64,000 bases of DNA from Adineta vaga (GCA_021613535.1 CP075495.1:14632001-14696000), one strand, 5' to 3'. Shown: positions 36,586 through 49,074, counted from the stretch's first letter. The notes: generated by a model from the letters alone, not told the origin. Program-made: numbers and translations.

Positions 36586-37659
36586 ATGTCGACTGAAAAC
36601 GAAAGTCAGAATATACCTATATCTCAGAAAGAATCGGAGGTATCACCGGAGAAAATTATCATTATAACATGTGCAACATGTGAAGCAACAATTGATGAAA
36701 ATCAAACTAAAATGGTATGTAAAAATAATCAATGTGGAGTGACTACTTGTGCTGTGTGTACAAAATTAATGATTGAGGTTATGTTTGGACAACCTGTTCT
36801 AAATTATCCATTAAAATGTGGTGCCTGTGATAGTGCATATGATATGGTCGAAGTTGATCAACTTCTTACTAGACATATTTGTTATGAACAATATGTTGCT
36901 TTCGTTCTTCCATTATTTTGGTCTAAAGATTGTCTTAACAACAATGAAACATTAGCCCAATGTATGTTTATCGAATTTCATTAGTTATTTTTTCTAAAAT
37001 TATGCCATATTCTTCTAGGTCCATTTTGTCCCTATGTGGAAATTCATACTACTGATGCGTGTCCACTCCAATTTTTGACTTGTCAACAACCATCATGTGC
37101 TAAAAGATCTTGTTTAATCTGTCTTCATGAAATAACTGATGATGAATCCATCCATCGATCTCGTTGTGTAGAACTTCAATCTCATAAACAAATGGTTGAA
37201 AACGCAATTGACACAGGATCAACACAACAATGTCCTCACTGTCAATTGACTGGTATTAAAGATGATGGTTGTACACATATGACATGTGAACGATGTGGAT
37301 TAACATGGTGTTATTTATGTGGGATGAAAGAAGAAGAATGTTTAGTGGATGCGAATGCTGATCAAAGTTTTGCAGCACATAATAATGAATGGGAGAACCA
37401 TGAAGGTCGTTGTCCAATGAGTTTGGTTAGTATTCATGAACTTGATGATCGATGGCCAGAGACAGATGAAGGTTGTCTCGAATTTTTTCATCGCTATCGA
37501 ACATTATGTCAATTATATGATGTGATGAAGATTGTTGGAGAAGAGAGATTAAATGAACTTGATGAAACATTCGGTATTATTAATAGCTCAGGTTATACAA
37601 TAAACGAAATAAAAGATTATGAAAATCGAATATTAATTAATTATCAAAATGATGAATAA
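36586..37659 (+). CDS. RBR-type (RING-IBR-RING2) E3 ligase-like protein
   Basis: Two exons (36586-36961, 37019-37659; 57-bp intron) give 338 residues. RBR ligases accept ubiquitin from E2 on a Cys in the third domain before passing it to substrate. Seen: a first Cys-rich domain CATCEATIDENQTKMVC...CGVTTCAVC...CGAC; a middle IBR-like domain CPFCPYVEIH...CQQPSCAKRSCLICLHE; and a RING2/Rcat-like domain CPHCQLTGIKDDGCTHMTC followed by CGLTWCYLCG. In Rcat the catalytic residue is the Cys of the x-GC-x-HM motif, here C210, preserved. The first domain is an atypical RING: its Cys spacing is irregular and the usual His is not evident. Ends with a helical region (LDDRWPETDEGCLEFFHRYR). Bdelloid genomes carry many such proteins; substrate unknown. 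Confidence 0.8.
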
Positions 37660-38362
37660 TAAACTTTCAATTTTCCTTCACGATTGAAGTAGTGTAATAT
37701 TTTGTTAAAATAAAATTTTCTTTTTTAATGTGAAAAATTCTTCCTTTTTTTCTTTACGGAGAATGATTCGAGAATACTTACTGCTTAATTTTTTCGTAAA
37801 GAACGAGAAGTTAGTTGCATTGCAATCTGATGATGTGTTAGGTAAGAAAATATGTCATGATTGATATTTGTGCATATTACAGACCCAATGAACCAGATAC
37901 AACATTACTTACAGAAAATTATTGTTGATTAAATCAGCATGGAACAAATTTGATCAACGTACAAATGACACATAAACAAATATCAGAAATTGATAATGGA
38001 CTCATATTTAAATTAAACAAAAATTTCTATTCAATACTTTTAAAATCTATACATACGTTGCAATCAACACTCAATCTACTATGTAAAAGATCCATTTCTA
38101 GAATGAGAAAACATGTTTTCATCATAGTGTAACATTACATCGAAGTACGAGATATGCGTGATAATTATGTTAGATTGTTGAATGATATGGGTAGTAAAAT
38201 GACGATTCTGCTCTTTGGTCTTTACTCACGTTCTGCTTTTCGTTAATGTCTACTGGTGTAAAATGTTTTCGTTTCACTATTTCTTGCTATGCTCATCAAT
38301 TTATTTTTCTTCTTTGTAGAAATATCTAAACTATTTGATATTTGATATTTCTTTTCGTAAGA
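37660..38362. other. Upstream region of kinase copy A, part of a duplication
   Basis: From about 37800 the sequence resembles the region about 40435-40990 upstream of kinase copy B (shared words such as GCAATCTGATGATGTGTTAGG at 37823 and 40454). The duplication therefore includes at least about 550 bases upstream of the coding start. The short forward frame 37950-38132 is not conserved as protein in the other copy and is not called. Confidence 0.6.
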
Positions 38363-39513
38363 ATGGGTCAAGAAGAGTCAGTGCCAGTTCAGACAGGTAT
38401 GTCATGTTCTTTTACTCTTGATAACAAAATTTTATATGTTTCAAATATGAATAGAGAATCCTGCACCAGCAGCACTACAATCGAATTGGCGGCATGCCCT
38501 TCAGAATTTAGAACTTGAAGGACGAGAACTATCGATTAACAAAGGTCAATATAAGTTTGGTCATGAACTTGGTTCGGGAGCGTTTGGGACTGTTTATTCT
38601 GCTCGGCGTCTAGAAGATAGTACGTTTTATTATTATTTGTTCGTCAAAGTTAATATAAATATAATATTTGATATTGTTTAGATAAAGCAGTGGCGATCAA
38701 AGTTGTTTCACTTGTTACATTGAAAAATAAAGGATTAACAATTACAAAGTCGGTTCTAACAGAAATTGAAATGTCAAAGAGGTTATCACAAGCATCGAGT
38801 CTTGTCGTTCGAATGTTTGATTTTGATTTTCATCGAAAAACTGGTTTAGCATTTCTTATCATGGAACTTGGAGAACGTGATCTAGAAAAATTTCTCAAAG
38901 ATCGACAACGTCTTACAGCGTCAGAAAGAAAAGAAGTTTGGCGACAATGTGTTGATATTGCTATGACTCTCCACAATCATAAAATTGTAATTATTAATGC
39001 TCTTTTCTTCTTTATCGCCATCGATTGCTTATTTATTTAGGTACATCTGGATATTAAACCTCACAATCTTATCGTATTCCCAGGTAATAGAATCAAATTA
39101 GCTGATCTTGGTATTGCTCAAAAAGTCCACAAACATCGGTAAGTATATTTCATCTTAGAAAAACAACAAATGACTAACTGTTGAATGAATCGAAACTAAC
39201 TTTTCTTTTTATCTGTAGTGTTGGTAGAAATGGTACATGGCTATATTCAGCACCTGAAGTAGCAAATGCTGCACGTAATCAAATGATGTTGAATACATCA
39301 AAAGCAGATGTTTGGTCATGGGGTGCTGTTTTATATCGTATAACCTATTTACAACCACCAAAATATACTCAACCATGTTATCAACCTCCAAAACATCGCG
39401 TAGCATCGAAGAATCCAAATCTTGTGGATTTACTAAAGCATACACTCGTTGTTGATCCAGCAGAAAGAGCAGATCCACCGTGGCTCTCACAGCATCCATA
39501 TACAACATCTTAA
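38363..39513 (+). CDS. Mps1/TTK-like protein kinase, copy A
   Basis: Five or so exons with introns of about 50-90 bp. N-terminal MGQEES fits the N-myristoylation signal MGxxxS. Kinase motifs in order: glycine loop GSGAFGTVYSARR, VAIK lysine, HLDIKPHN in place of HRDLKxxN (catalytic Asp and Asn kept, Arg absent), ADLG in place of DFG (Asp kept), SAPEV, and DVWSWGAVLYRITYLQPPKY. The C-lobe ends LVDLLKHTLVVDPAERADPP and HPY, a layout recalling Mps1/TTK (Lxx-L-Kxx-L-xxDPxxR...HPY). Missing HRD Arg suggests activity is not controlled by activation-loop phosphorylation. Likely membrane-tethered, active kinase; target unknown. Last exons run to TAA 39511-39513. Confidence 0.82.
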
Positions 39514-40997
39514 AATAGAATTCTACTGACTTTTTTCTCAATTTTATGTCAATGCTCATGCGTGATTAGTTTTTACTAAAAATAGACAACATATAGAATA
39601 TCTACATTCATTTTTGTAAGAGAAAAACAACTGATTTGAGAGTACAGGTGACGAAGGAGAACATACACCTGAGTTATGGAATTTTCTACTTTAATGTTTC
39701 ATCATCGTCTCATAGATCGATATAAAACGTTGTTCGATATGAAGGATATTTTTTATGGTATGACTGAGCAGTTGGATACGCATTATTTTATAGTTGTATA
39801 TAAGGAGAAGTGTACGAACTCTTTCATACTCATTGATAGAGAGATGTTGAATACTTATTATTCGCACGCACTAGAGTCTTATGTAACTAATATCGAACAA
39901 TTCTTCTTATTGTTCATGCATGACTAAAACTGGCTTGTGACCATATTCTACTGAATACTCTTTATATAACATTCGATTACTACTAGAAATCTTTGATTGA
40001 ATTTAATATTATAGAACTATACTTTATTTCATATACGGAAAAAACATTTACATCTTGAGGGTGTGGATTAAGAGCATAGCCTCATGTACACCCATACCCA
40101 AACCCTCAAAATTATCCATTAAATGTTGTTTTAGAAATTTTCGATTAACATTTAGATTTAGTGAGTGAGTAAATCTGTGTTTTTAATATTACAAATAACA
40201 TTTTCCATTATCTTACTGTAATTTTTTAAAACTCCGTTGTCAAATATCGAAATGAAGAAATAAAACAGTTGTGATTCAACAAAGTAACTATCATTAGTAT
40301 TATATTGTACGTCATTTATTCATTGCTATATCTCAATAAAATAAGATGAAATATATGGATTTAATCAATCGAACGAACCATTCCTCAATAGTGTTTGAAC
40401 CGATATTTTTCAATCATGCGGGCTACTGTGTATGACATAAAATTAATTTCGATGCAATCTGATGATGTGTTAGGTAAGAGAAGATGTTATGTTTGATATT
40501 TTTTGCATAGTACAGCACTAATAAACCAAATTTAACATCAACTCTAGTTAATTATTCTTAATTAAGTTCCAAAAACATTACCTTCACATTGCAAAATCAT
40601 TATGGAACAAATTTGATGAGCATTTTATTAGTTTTCGAATTAAACAACGTCATACAATTGACTCATGAATAAAATACTAATGACACATTGACAAACATTT
40701 GAACGATATGAACAAAAATGTGAACAGATACTTTGAAAATATGTGAGAGCATGGTGAGAAATTCGTATTCTACTTTTTCTTCGGAATAACGCACTTTTTG
40801 AATAAGAAAACATGTTTTTCTTTAATTTTACTGAAACATTACGTCGAAATACGAGATACGCATGATTCTCATTACGATCTACCTGTGTCCAATGTTTTCG
40901 TTTCACTATTTCGTGTCATGCTCATCAATTTATTTCTTTTTCTTTTCTTTGTAGAAATATCTAAACTACTAGATATTCGATATTTTGTTTCGTAAAC
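39514..40997. other. Spacer between the duplicated kinases
   Basis: About 1.5 kb. An open forward frame 39676-39927 from ATG (83 codons, MEFSTLMFHHRLIDRYKTLF) has no counterpart after copy B and no known domain; it may be chance. At about 40055-40109 there is an imperfect hairpin between TTGAGGGTGTGG and CCATACCCAAACCCTCAA. From about 40435 the sequence is the duplicate of the region upstream of copy A. Confidence 0.5.
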
Positions 40998-42104
40998 ATG
41001 GGTCAAGAAGAATCGGTACAAGCTCGAACAGGTATGTCATGTTCTTTTAACAAAATGTTACATCTTTCAAATAGGAATAGAAAATCCTGTACCAGCATTA
41101 CTTCCCGATTGGCGAAATACTATTGAAAATTTAGCACATGAAGGAAGACCAGTAACTATCAATAAGGGTCAATATAAGTTTGGTCCTGAAGTTGGTTCGG
41201 GAGCGTATGGGACCGTTTATTCTGCTCGGCGTGCAGTGGATAGTAAATTTAATCATGATAATATTTGATTTGATGATCACATTGTGCTTGGCATTGTTTA
41301 GATAAAGCGGTGGCGATCAAAATTGTTTCACTTGTTACATTGAGCAATAAAGAAGGGTTGATGCTTACAAATTCGATTCTTACTGAAATTGAAATGTCAA
41401 AACGTTTATCACAAGCATCGAATCATGTTGTTCGAATGTTTGATTTTGATTTTCATCGAAAAACTGGTTTAGCATTTCTCATCATGGAACTTGGAGAACG
41501 TGATCTAGAAAAATTTCTCAGAGATCGACAACGTCTTACTGCACCAGAAAGAAAAGAAGTTTGGCGACAATGTGTTGATATTGCTATGACTCTCCACAAT
41601 CATAAAATTGTGATTAATAATATCCTTTTCTTTATCTTTATCTATTACTTATTCATTTAGGTGCATCTGGATATTAAACCTCGAAATCTAGTTATTTTTC
41701 CAGGTAATAGAATTAAATTAGTTGACCTTGGTATTGCTCAAAAAGCACACAAACATCGGTGAGTATATTTTATCGAATGAATAAGATTACTTTTTGTGTA
41801 TACATGTAGGGTCGGCAGTAATGGTACATGGTTTTACTCAGCACCTGAAGTAACAAATGCTGCACGTAATCAAATGATGTTGAATACATCAAAAGCAGAT
41901 GTTTGGTCATGGGGTGCTGTTCTATATCGTATAACCTATTTACAACCACCAAAATATACTCAACCATGTTATCAACCTCCAAAACATCTCGTATCATCAA
42001 AAGATCCGAATCTTGTCGATGTTCTAAAACATACATTGGTTGTTAATCCAGCGGATAGAGCAGATCCGCCATGGCTCGCACGACATGCATATACAACATC
42101 CTAA
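40998..42104 (+). CDS. Mps1/TTK-like protein kinase, copy B
   Basis: Paralogue of the kinase at 38363-39513 with the same exon structure. Same features: MGQEES N-terminus, GSGAYGTVYSARR, VAIK, HLDIKPRN, VDLG, SAPEV and DVWSWGAVLYRITYLQPPKY. Differences cluster in the first 60 residues, where ENPVPALLPDWRNTIENLAH replaces a divergent segment of copy A, and in the loop NKEGLMLTNS, which has one extra residue. The C-lobe core is nearly unchanged. Both copies keep the Lys, catalytic Asp and metal Asp, so both are probably active. Preceding AG choices at the second exon leave two possible acceptors six bases apart; the one giving ENP matches copy A. Confidence 0.82.
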
Positions 42105-42352
42105 AACAGATTTCTACTGATCTTTTATCTCAGTTTTATGTCTTTATTCCTCGATAATCACTTTTTACTAAAGAAAGAAAACAAATTGAAAAAGAAATGG
42201 AATTCGTTGATTTTTATAAAACAAAAATAACTTTCTTTCGTGTTTAAAATAAATAAATAAATAAAAATAACGTTCTTGATTAGAAAGACAATGTCATTCA
42301 TAGAATAAATCTGACAGAGAGAAAAAAAATATCAAAATAAAACTAATGAATT

Positions 42353-43875
42353 TCACATTATTTTCACTGGTTTTTTCTTCGAAATTGTCTTTAATAAACG
42401 GCAAGGATTACTTAGTAATCGAGGAGATTTAACAAATTCCTTAACAAGAATTTCATCGGAATTAAATTTAAATTGTTTATCATTAAATGCAATAGCACGT
42501 GATAAACGTAATGATGCATCATGTGTCATCTTATGAAATGAAATTAAATGTAAATAAATATTTGTATTACATGTATAACCCGAACATAAACGTGTTCCAT
42601 GTTCATATTGAATACCATAGACACCATATTTCGTTAAAGGACATCGTTTAAATAATGAATAACGTGGTGTTGTACGAAGAATTGTTTGACTATTATTAGT
42701 TGAAGAAAATAAATTTGGACTCGGTGATGAATAACCATGAAGAAGAAGATCAGATATCAAAAGTGAAGATGAAGAAAGATTTAAATTATGTGATGAAGTC
42801 AAATGTTGCCATAATGGATGAGCTGGTTGATGACCTCCACCATTAGCTAATACATCTCGACAAGGAAAATTTGAAAGACCATGATACATATCGAGACCAA
42901 ATGAAGATGAAAGAGAATACAATGGACATGGACCAATAAAAGATAAAATTTCATTTTCACTTGGCTACAAAAAAGTATTGAGATCATATGAATTAAAAAT
43001 ATCAGTTAGATTGAAAAAGAATATTTACGGGAGAACTCGTCGATTTTTCATGTCTAGAGAAAAAAAAGGAAAATACAGATTTTGAAAAGTGTTTAAGTAA
43101 ATTATATGACAGTCCATGTGTATATGAAAAAAGCTCTTGTAACTTTGTCCAGAAATTCATTTGAATGCAATTTGTTATCAGTTTAATTATGTTTATCTCA
43201 AAGTAAATGTATTTATTAATGACATTGGATCGATTTGAATACGTCAATGACATAGAAACAAAAGGAGATTTCATATTCTCAAACATACCGATGCTTAGCT
43301 GCAAGAACAGCCATTGTTTGTGCAATTATTTGATCATTATTTATCAGAGCTGTTTCCATCATATTTCCTACATGAATATAAGTTATATTTCTATCTCTAC
43401 AAAAGATAATGAACATCGATTGAAAATATGCAGATGATTTAAACATACAGATTTGTATTCAATAGATCATTCAGATGATTTCGTTGTGTACATTGATCGA
43501 TTGGTTGAAGAATATTACCTGAAATGGTCTATGAATTATAAAATCTATTGAAAAATAATCAATAATTCACCTTCTTCGAAACTTTCACTGGACATATTTT
43601 CATCGTCGTCGTCGTCGTCGTCGTCGTCTTCTTCTTCGAAATCATCATCTTCATCACTGATTTTATTTGAAGTCAATTCTTCGCGATTATCCGTAAAACG
43701 TATTGGTTGAATATTTTCATCATCAAGAACTAATTGAAATGAAGAAATTGTATATTTTTTTGTTCTGTCGAATCTTGTCGTACTTACTAATTTGTTCTTC
43801 AATTAAATGAGATTTATTCGAATTCTCATTGATTAATTGTACTCGGATTGGATCTTTGAGAGTTTTTTGTTGCAT
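42353..43875 (-). CDS. Unrecognised protein with acidic tract and Ser-rich middle
   Basis: Reverse gene starting MQQKTLKDPIRVQLINENSN at 43875 and ending with KKKPVKIM before the stop at 42353. Exons join in frame: first exon to about 43791, then an exon with a run of nine Asp (about 43602-43628), then NILQPIDQCTQRNHLNDLLN, then an exon with HVGNMMETALINNDQIIAQT and MAVLAAKHR, a long intron (about 43055-43290), a 23-base exon encoding HEKSTSSP, and the large last exon 42353-42963. The last exon has PSENEILSFIGPCPLYSLSS, a Ser/Leu-rich stretch, and a Cys-containing region (RCPLTKYGVYGIQYEHGTRL, CSGYTCNTNIYLHLISFHKM). Not recognised. The helical MMETAL...LAAKHR segment and the last 90 residues look the most constrained. 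Confidence 0.6.
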
Positions 43876-44002
43876 TTAATCTAGAAATTTATCGAAAGTA
43901 AACTCACTGTTCTCATTTATTCAATAAAACTATCAATTAGAAAAAAAGATGAGAAAGTATGGAAACATTGTATACGATCAAATATGAAAAATAATCAAAA
44001 GT

Positions 44003-47000
44003 CTATTTCATTGTTTGCCAATCATATGAAGCATTATTTGCATGTTGTAACGGTGGAATAGGCGGTGGTTTTAATGACCATTGTCCATCAGATGGATTTC
44101 GTTCACATAATTGTAAACCTAAATAAGGTACTTTACGGATAACACCATTAAAATCTGAATAGGTACGAGGAGGAAGTAAACATAATTGACGTGTACAAAC
44201 TTCAAGTGTAGCTGCATGACCAATAAAAAAGATATTAGCACCTAAAATAGAATATATTGATACTTTTTGATTTTGTCAATTGAAATAGTTCTTTTAACAT
44301 ACCAGTTAATTTATGTTTATCAGTTATTTGTTGTGTTACTTTAAATGATCGATTATAATAATCAATAGCTTTTTCATCACGTGAAAGTTTTTCTAATGGA
44401 ATTATTGGTCGATAATTTTTATCGATATTATAAAGATTAACTTCTTCATCTTCATGAACATGCATATCTGATGAAGTAAATAATGATGGTAAACCACGTT
44501 CATACCAACCTAAGAATTCGAATAAACCCGGTTCAACACGAATCTTTATACGATCTCCAATACCCATGCCTGAAGAAATTTATTTTATTGATGTTAAAGC
44601 AAATTTAAATGAAAATCTTCATACCTTGTAACATATAATATGCTGTTTGAATACAACGAAGTGATGGAGAACAATAACAATATTGCGCAAGAGAATCATT
44701 TGCAGCTAATGCTTCACCTGTTAAGCGAGCTTGACTTGCACCTATTTCAGTTATAGGAGAATCGCCAATAAAATCACGAAATGGATTACGACGACGAGGT
44801 AAAGAAAGAGGCATATTTAAATTTATACGATGATATTTTCCTAAACGAAATGAAACGAATAGATCTAGGGGGAAGGTTTTTATTTAATATAATACCAGAT
44901 TTATCAAAAGCATTTTCTGGCCATGATGGACCCAAAGCAAAATCAACACGTTCACCATGACGAATACAAAATAGACGAATTAAACCCGGATTTGTTGTTG
45001 TCGCTACTATTAAAGGATCAGAACGACTATTCTAAATGAAAATATTGATATTTTGATTTGTTTTCTAATGAAAAGATCAATACTATATGAGTAAGACGTG
45101 GAAATAAAATTGATCTTTTTGATAATGTTCGAACTTCAGTTGCATTAGTCGTATTCTTTTCATTCATTGGTTGATTATTGTTTGTTTCGAGAGAATCTGT
45201 TGGATTTGTTGAAGAATTTTCATTAACCAATGATGCTGATCTTTTATTATTTCAAAAGAATAAAACATTCTTATTGTAAAAAAGAATATTACTCTTACTT
45301 ATGTAATGTCCATGCATCTGTTTCAGATGTTTTTCTTAAATTTTTGAATGGAAAGAGACCTTCTTCACCTGTTGAATGCGATCGACCTAGAAGAAAAGAA
45401 GAAAAAAAAATACAAATTAAATATAAATCAATTTAATCGAGAATATATAAATTTCTATTCTCTCCTAGACTAATATTTTGATAATTGATTTTTTTTTCTT
45501 CGAACAAAACGACTATGTATGTATATATTCTGATTGATTGTTGGTATAATGATATTGTCTACCTTGATTGAGAATAAGTTGAATAAGTTCTAGTTGATGT
45601 TCTCGCTGTTCTCGATGTATTCGTTCTTCACGTTCTTGATCAAGACGTTTTTGTTCGTCAAGAAATGACATAAATCGTTGTTCAGAATCTTGTTGTGCAA
45701 CAAGAAATTTATTAAAAATTGATTGAAGAATATCATCAATTAAGTAGGCTTGATGTTTATATGGCGACATAGATTTTAAATAAACATCCATTTCATCATT
45801 TATAGGTTGATCGGGTTCTTCATGTTGATCTGTTATATCATGTGTATCTTCATTTGAAAGAAAATTAGTATTTGTTCGAGTTGATTGAAGTATAGGATAA
45901 GGATCTTCGGGTCGTTGAATATAATCAGGTAGAGAATCATCCAGAAATTCTTGTTGTTCATCATTTTCATTCATTGACTGGTGGAGAAAAAAAACAATAT
46001 TGGAAAATGTTAGTAAAACTTAAGAAAAAAACACAACGTGCTTGCCTTCTCATCATCATCATCATCGGTATGATCATCGGGTTCGTTAGTATTTGTATTT
46101 AAGACAATATCCTTATTTTCATTCTCTAGATTTAGATTCGTTTGCATATGTAATGGTTGTTGTTGTTGAGATAAAGAACGTTTTTTAGTTCGTTGTCGTT
46201 TATATTTATGACCAAATAAATAATGAAGATCATCATAGAAACGACAAGATCCTGTCGATTGACCTTGCTCTTCATGTAGAGCACGAGCTTGTTTATATGA
46301 GAATTTTAAGTTTTTCACTCGACCACGTATTTGATTCCAGTCACGATTAAAACCGGCTTGTTTAAGACGTTCTGCTATTTCATGATAGATTTCACGTGTA
46401 CGAACACTTTCAATTGCTTTGAATATGCGTTCATCTTTAAGAAGATCTAAGAGAGCACGTGTTTCTTCAATATCCCATATTAATGCACGTTGATGAAAGC
46501 GTCGAACAGGTTTGGGTGATGATGATCCATTCATTAATGGTGAATTATGTGGTAATTTTTGAGTGAGCATATCCGATATTATCTAGAAGTCGTCTTGTTC
46601 GTTCTTAAAACGCGCAACTTTGATACTGTCTTTATGATATTCACGTACGCCTTCAATCGAAAGCAAGAAAAAAAGAATGAGCCACCGCCACTAGCAGCAC
46701 ACAATTACAACTACTACTCTTACTACTACCATAACTATTGCTACTCTCTTATTGTGCTATGATGCAGCTTGTGTGTGTGTGTGTATGTGTACGTCGTTTG
46801 CTTTTCTCTCTTTCGCTCTTCGTTCTCTCGTGTGCACAGGACGTACATCCAGCAAAGAAGCATCGAAGGTGACTGTGTCTTGTGCCTTATGCGTTGTTAG
46901 AGGAACGAAGAGCATTTTATATGAGTATGTAAGAGAGAAAGAGCGGAGTCTCTTAAAGGCCACACAAACACATAGGCGTATGATGAAATATTCTTATTCT

Positions 47001-48291
47001 TTCTCGTGATAGATGATAGAGAAGAAAGCGAAAAAACGAGAAGTATAGAAATATATCAAGAAAGAACACAAAAGACAACTTAATTAAAGCTTACTCACCA
47101 AAGACATTTTCTTCTTCGCCTATTCGACCATTATCAAGTACCATAAACAGATCATTCGCTTTCAATAAAAGACAATTGTGAATAGTTATGTCTCGTGCCG
47201 ATGAGACAACTCGATATACAACCTAGAAAAAAGACCATACATATATATATATATATATATATATAGTTGTTTTATTTGGTTTTGGTAAGAAGAAACAAAA
47301 AAGACTTGTACAAACTTCGTTCGTTGAAGATTGCTCACGCGAATATAATCGAAGTGTCCAATTAATAGATCGATCAAGATCAATACAAACTTTGGCAAGT
47401 TGTATCAAAGATGCACGTTGATCAATAGAAAGATTAAATAAAGATGATAAACCATGTGTTAATGTTAAATGTGCTAATTTTTTTGCTGATGATATGGAAA
47501 CATTAGGTACTAAGATAAATAAATCAAATCATCATTGTTTTCAAAATAAAATCTAATAAATTCAAACAAACCTATTTGTTCGAATTGTTGTTTAATCATA
47601 TCAAAAATATTTTCTACAACTTTTTTACTTTCATTATCAGGTATAAGCATAAGATAATCACTTGTTGAATGTAAAATAACACGTAATAATTGTTTAAATA
47701 AACTATGATATTGACGAAGAACTGAATCGAATATTTTATGTAATGTGTGAACGAATTGATCAGGTACATAGAAAAAACTCGATAATTTAAAAGCACGTAA
47801 ATGTTGTCGATCTTTTAATGCTGTTTCTTTGACAAGAAAACGAAATGTTTCTGAACTAAATGTTCGAATTTGTTCATTAAGTCGTTCATCCGGACAAAGA
47901 AGTATGATAAATTCTGTTCGAACTAATTTATCATCATGATGTCGTTGAAGAAGCCTAATTTATCAAAACAATAAACAGAACGAGTTTATTTTCTATTCAT
48001 TAATTACCTCTTACCAATCGGTAGCTGCTTGTAAAGAACGAAAACCTGTTGCAACACATGCACGTTCTCTAAAACATTGATAAATGGAAGAAAAAACACA
48101 AAAATTGGAAATTTCCAAGCATACGCTTTTTCTTTGGGTATTCCAAGTTTAGTTGTTAGTAATGTTAAATAGGATGATTGAGATGAAATTTGTTCTTCGT
48201 GTTCATTATTTTCAGCAATTGGTTGTGACCATCGTTTATTAGTGACATTATCATGAAGATTTTTTCGAACGCTTCGTCGTCGTACGGACAT
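44003..48291 (-). CDS. UBASH3: UBASH3/TULA (STS) phosphatase
   Basis: Reverse gene of about 650 residues. TULA/STS proteins dephosphorylate phosphotyrosine on kinases such as Syk/ZAP-70 and bind ubiquitin. Seen in order: UBA domain (YLTLLTTKLGIPKEKA...ACVATGFRSLQAATDWLL); 2H-phosphoesterase-like region (FIILLCPDERLNEQIR, KKLAHLTLTHGLSSLFNLSI, INWTLRLYSRE); SH3 domain (ANDLFMVLDNGRIGEEENVF joined to STGEEGLFPFKNLRKTSETD and AWTLHK); linker; and C-terminal histidine-phosphatase domain with the catalytic CIRHGERVDFALGPSW, LPRRRNPFRDFIGDSPITE, CSPSLRCIQTAYYML, RVEPGLFEFLGWY and FIGHAATLEVCTR. RHG, the paired Arg and second His are intact. The SH3 is split by a 1712-bp intron (45387-47098), about 30 times the usual length here, which holds a complete gene. 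Start chosen at ATG 48291. Confidence 0.92.
45513..46570 (-). CDS. Myb/SANT-like DNA-binding protein, nested in UBASH3 intron
   Basis: Two exons, 46046-46570 and 45513-45977, give 329 residues. The 68-bp intron uses GC-AG ends (donor AAG/GCAAGC), the only noncanonical donor I found; a GT nearby would bring a stop. The N-terminal half has a trihelix/Myb-SANT-like domain: LIWDIEETRALLDLLKDERI (the W-x-x-x-ET...LL motif), YHEIAERLKQAGFNRDWNQI, RGRVKNLKFSYKQARALHEE and CRFYDDLHYLFGHK, matching the Myb_DNA-bind_4 pattern seen in transposon-derived and regulatory proteins. A Gln-rich and acidic (DDHTDDDDDE) linker follows. The C-terminus is a charged coiled coil (EQKRLDQEREERIHREQREH) as in other proteins of this type that dimerise. 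Probably a nuclear DNA-binding factor. It lies on the same strand as its host, so it must have its own promoter and polyadenylation signal inside the intron. Confidence 0.85.
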
Positions 48292-49074
48292 AAAATAGGT
48301 CGAAATAAATTTACACACAAATAATGAATCAGCTTTAACTATAAATAAAAAATGAAGTCAAAAGATTTTGTGACAATGAAGGAAGGAAAAACTAATCATG
48401 CGCATCGTTCTTCTCGTCGTTTCTTTTTTCTCGAGTATATTTGATGAAGATATAAGAAGGAAGAAAAAATCATTTATACGGTTAGTGTTAATTGATCAAA
48501 GTTACGATAAAAGTTCTTTTGACAAGAACCTATGTCTTTATTAAATAACATACTTGATTCTGTGGAAAATATCCGAATCTATCAATTGAAAGAATGACTG
48601 ATTTCATCAAGTTCTTCATGATATCCAAATTAATATAGATATTAAAATATCACAAATAATTAATATCAATGAAAATTCAGTTCAGCTGATGTGATGTAAT
48701 GCAATGAAGACGAAGATGATTTGTGGGATTTTGTTTGAAGTGATTGGATGTTGTAAATCAATGGCTATAGTGATAACTGGGGACATCTGGAATCATTAAA
48801 TAGATAAGTATCAAAAAAGGGAAAAATAAAACTGACACATTGAATCTGAACGAACATAATACGATAAATATTCGAGTGATTAATCAACTTCCATAGAATC
48901 GGATAGAAGCGAATATCCACAGCGTTCTCTTTTCTCTTAGTTTAATTTTTAGATTCCATTTGATCTTTTTTCCTAATCTTTCACGATATAATTTTTCAAT
49001 TCATTTATTTCTGTTTGTTCTTTTTTCCTCTTTTTTTCATACACAAGACGATGAGTACGAAATCCGTATATGCT
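48292..49074. other. Intergenic
   Basis: About 780 bases upstream of UBASH3; AT-rich, with T-rich stretches at 48965-49035. No gene or repeat recognised. Confidence 0.45.

Larger units (their letters stand above)
37800..42104 (+). repeat. Direct tandem duplication containing two kinase genes
   Basis: Unit 1 about 37800-39513 and unit 2 about 40435-42104, offset about 2.6 kb. Coding exons, intron positions and upstream non-coding sequence correspond. Exon sequences are mostly identical while introns and the 5' coding exon have diverged, so this is an old-to-intermediate local duplication under coding constraint, not a recent assembly artefact. Confidence 0.85.

Noticed and set aside
39676-39927. 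Gene between the two kinases
   Set aside because: 83-codon frame with ATG but no domain and no counterpart downstream of the other kinase copy; left as a note.
46752-47009. Forward open frame in the UBASH3 intron
   Set aside because: Arises from a GT microsatellite and CT-rich sequence on the strand opposite to both genes.
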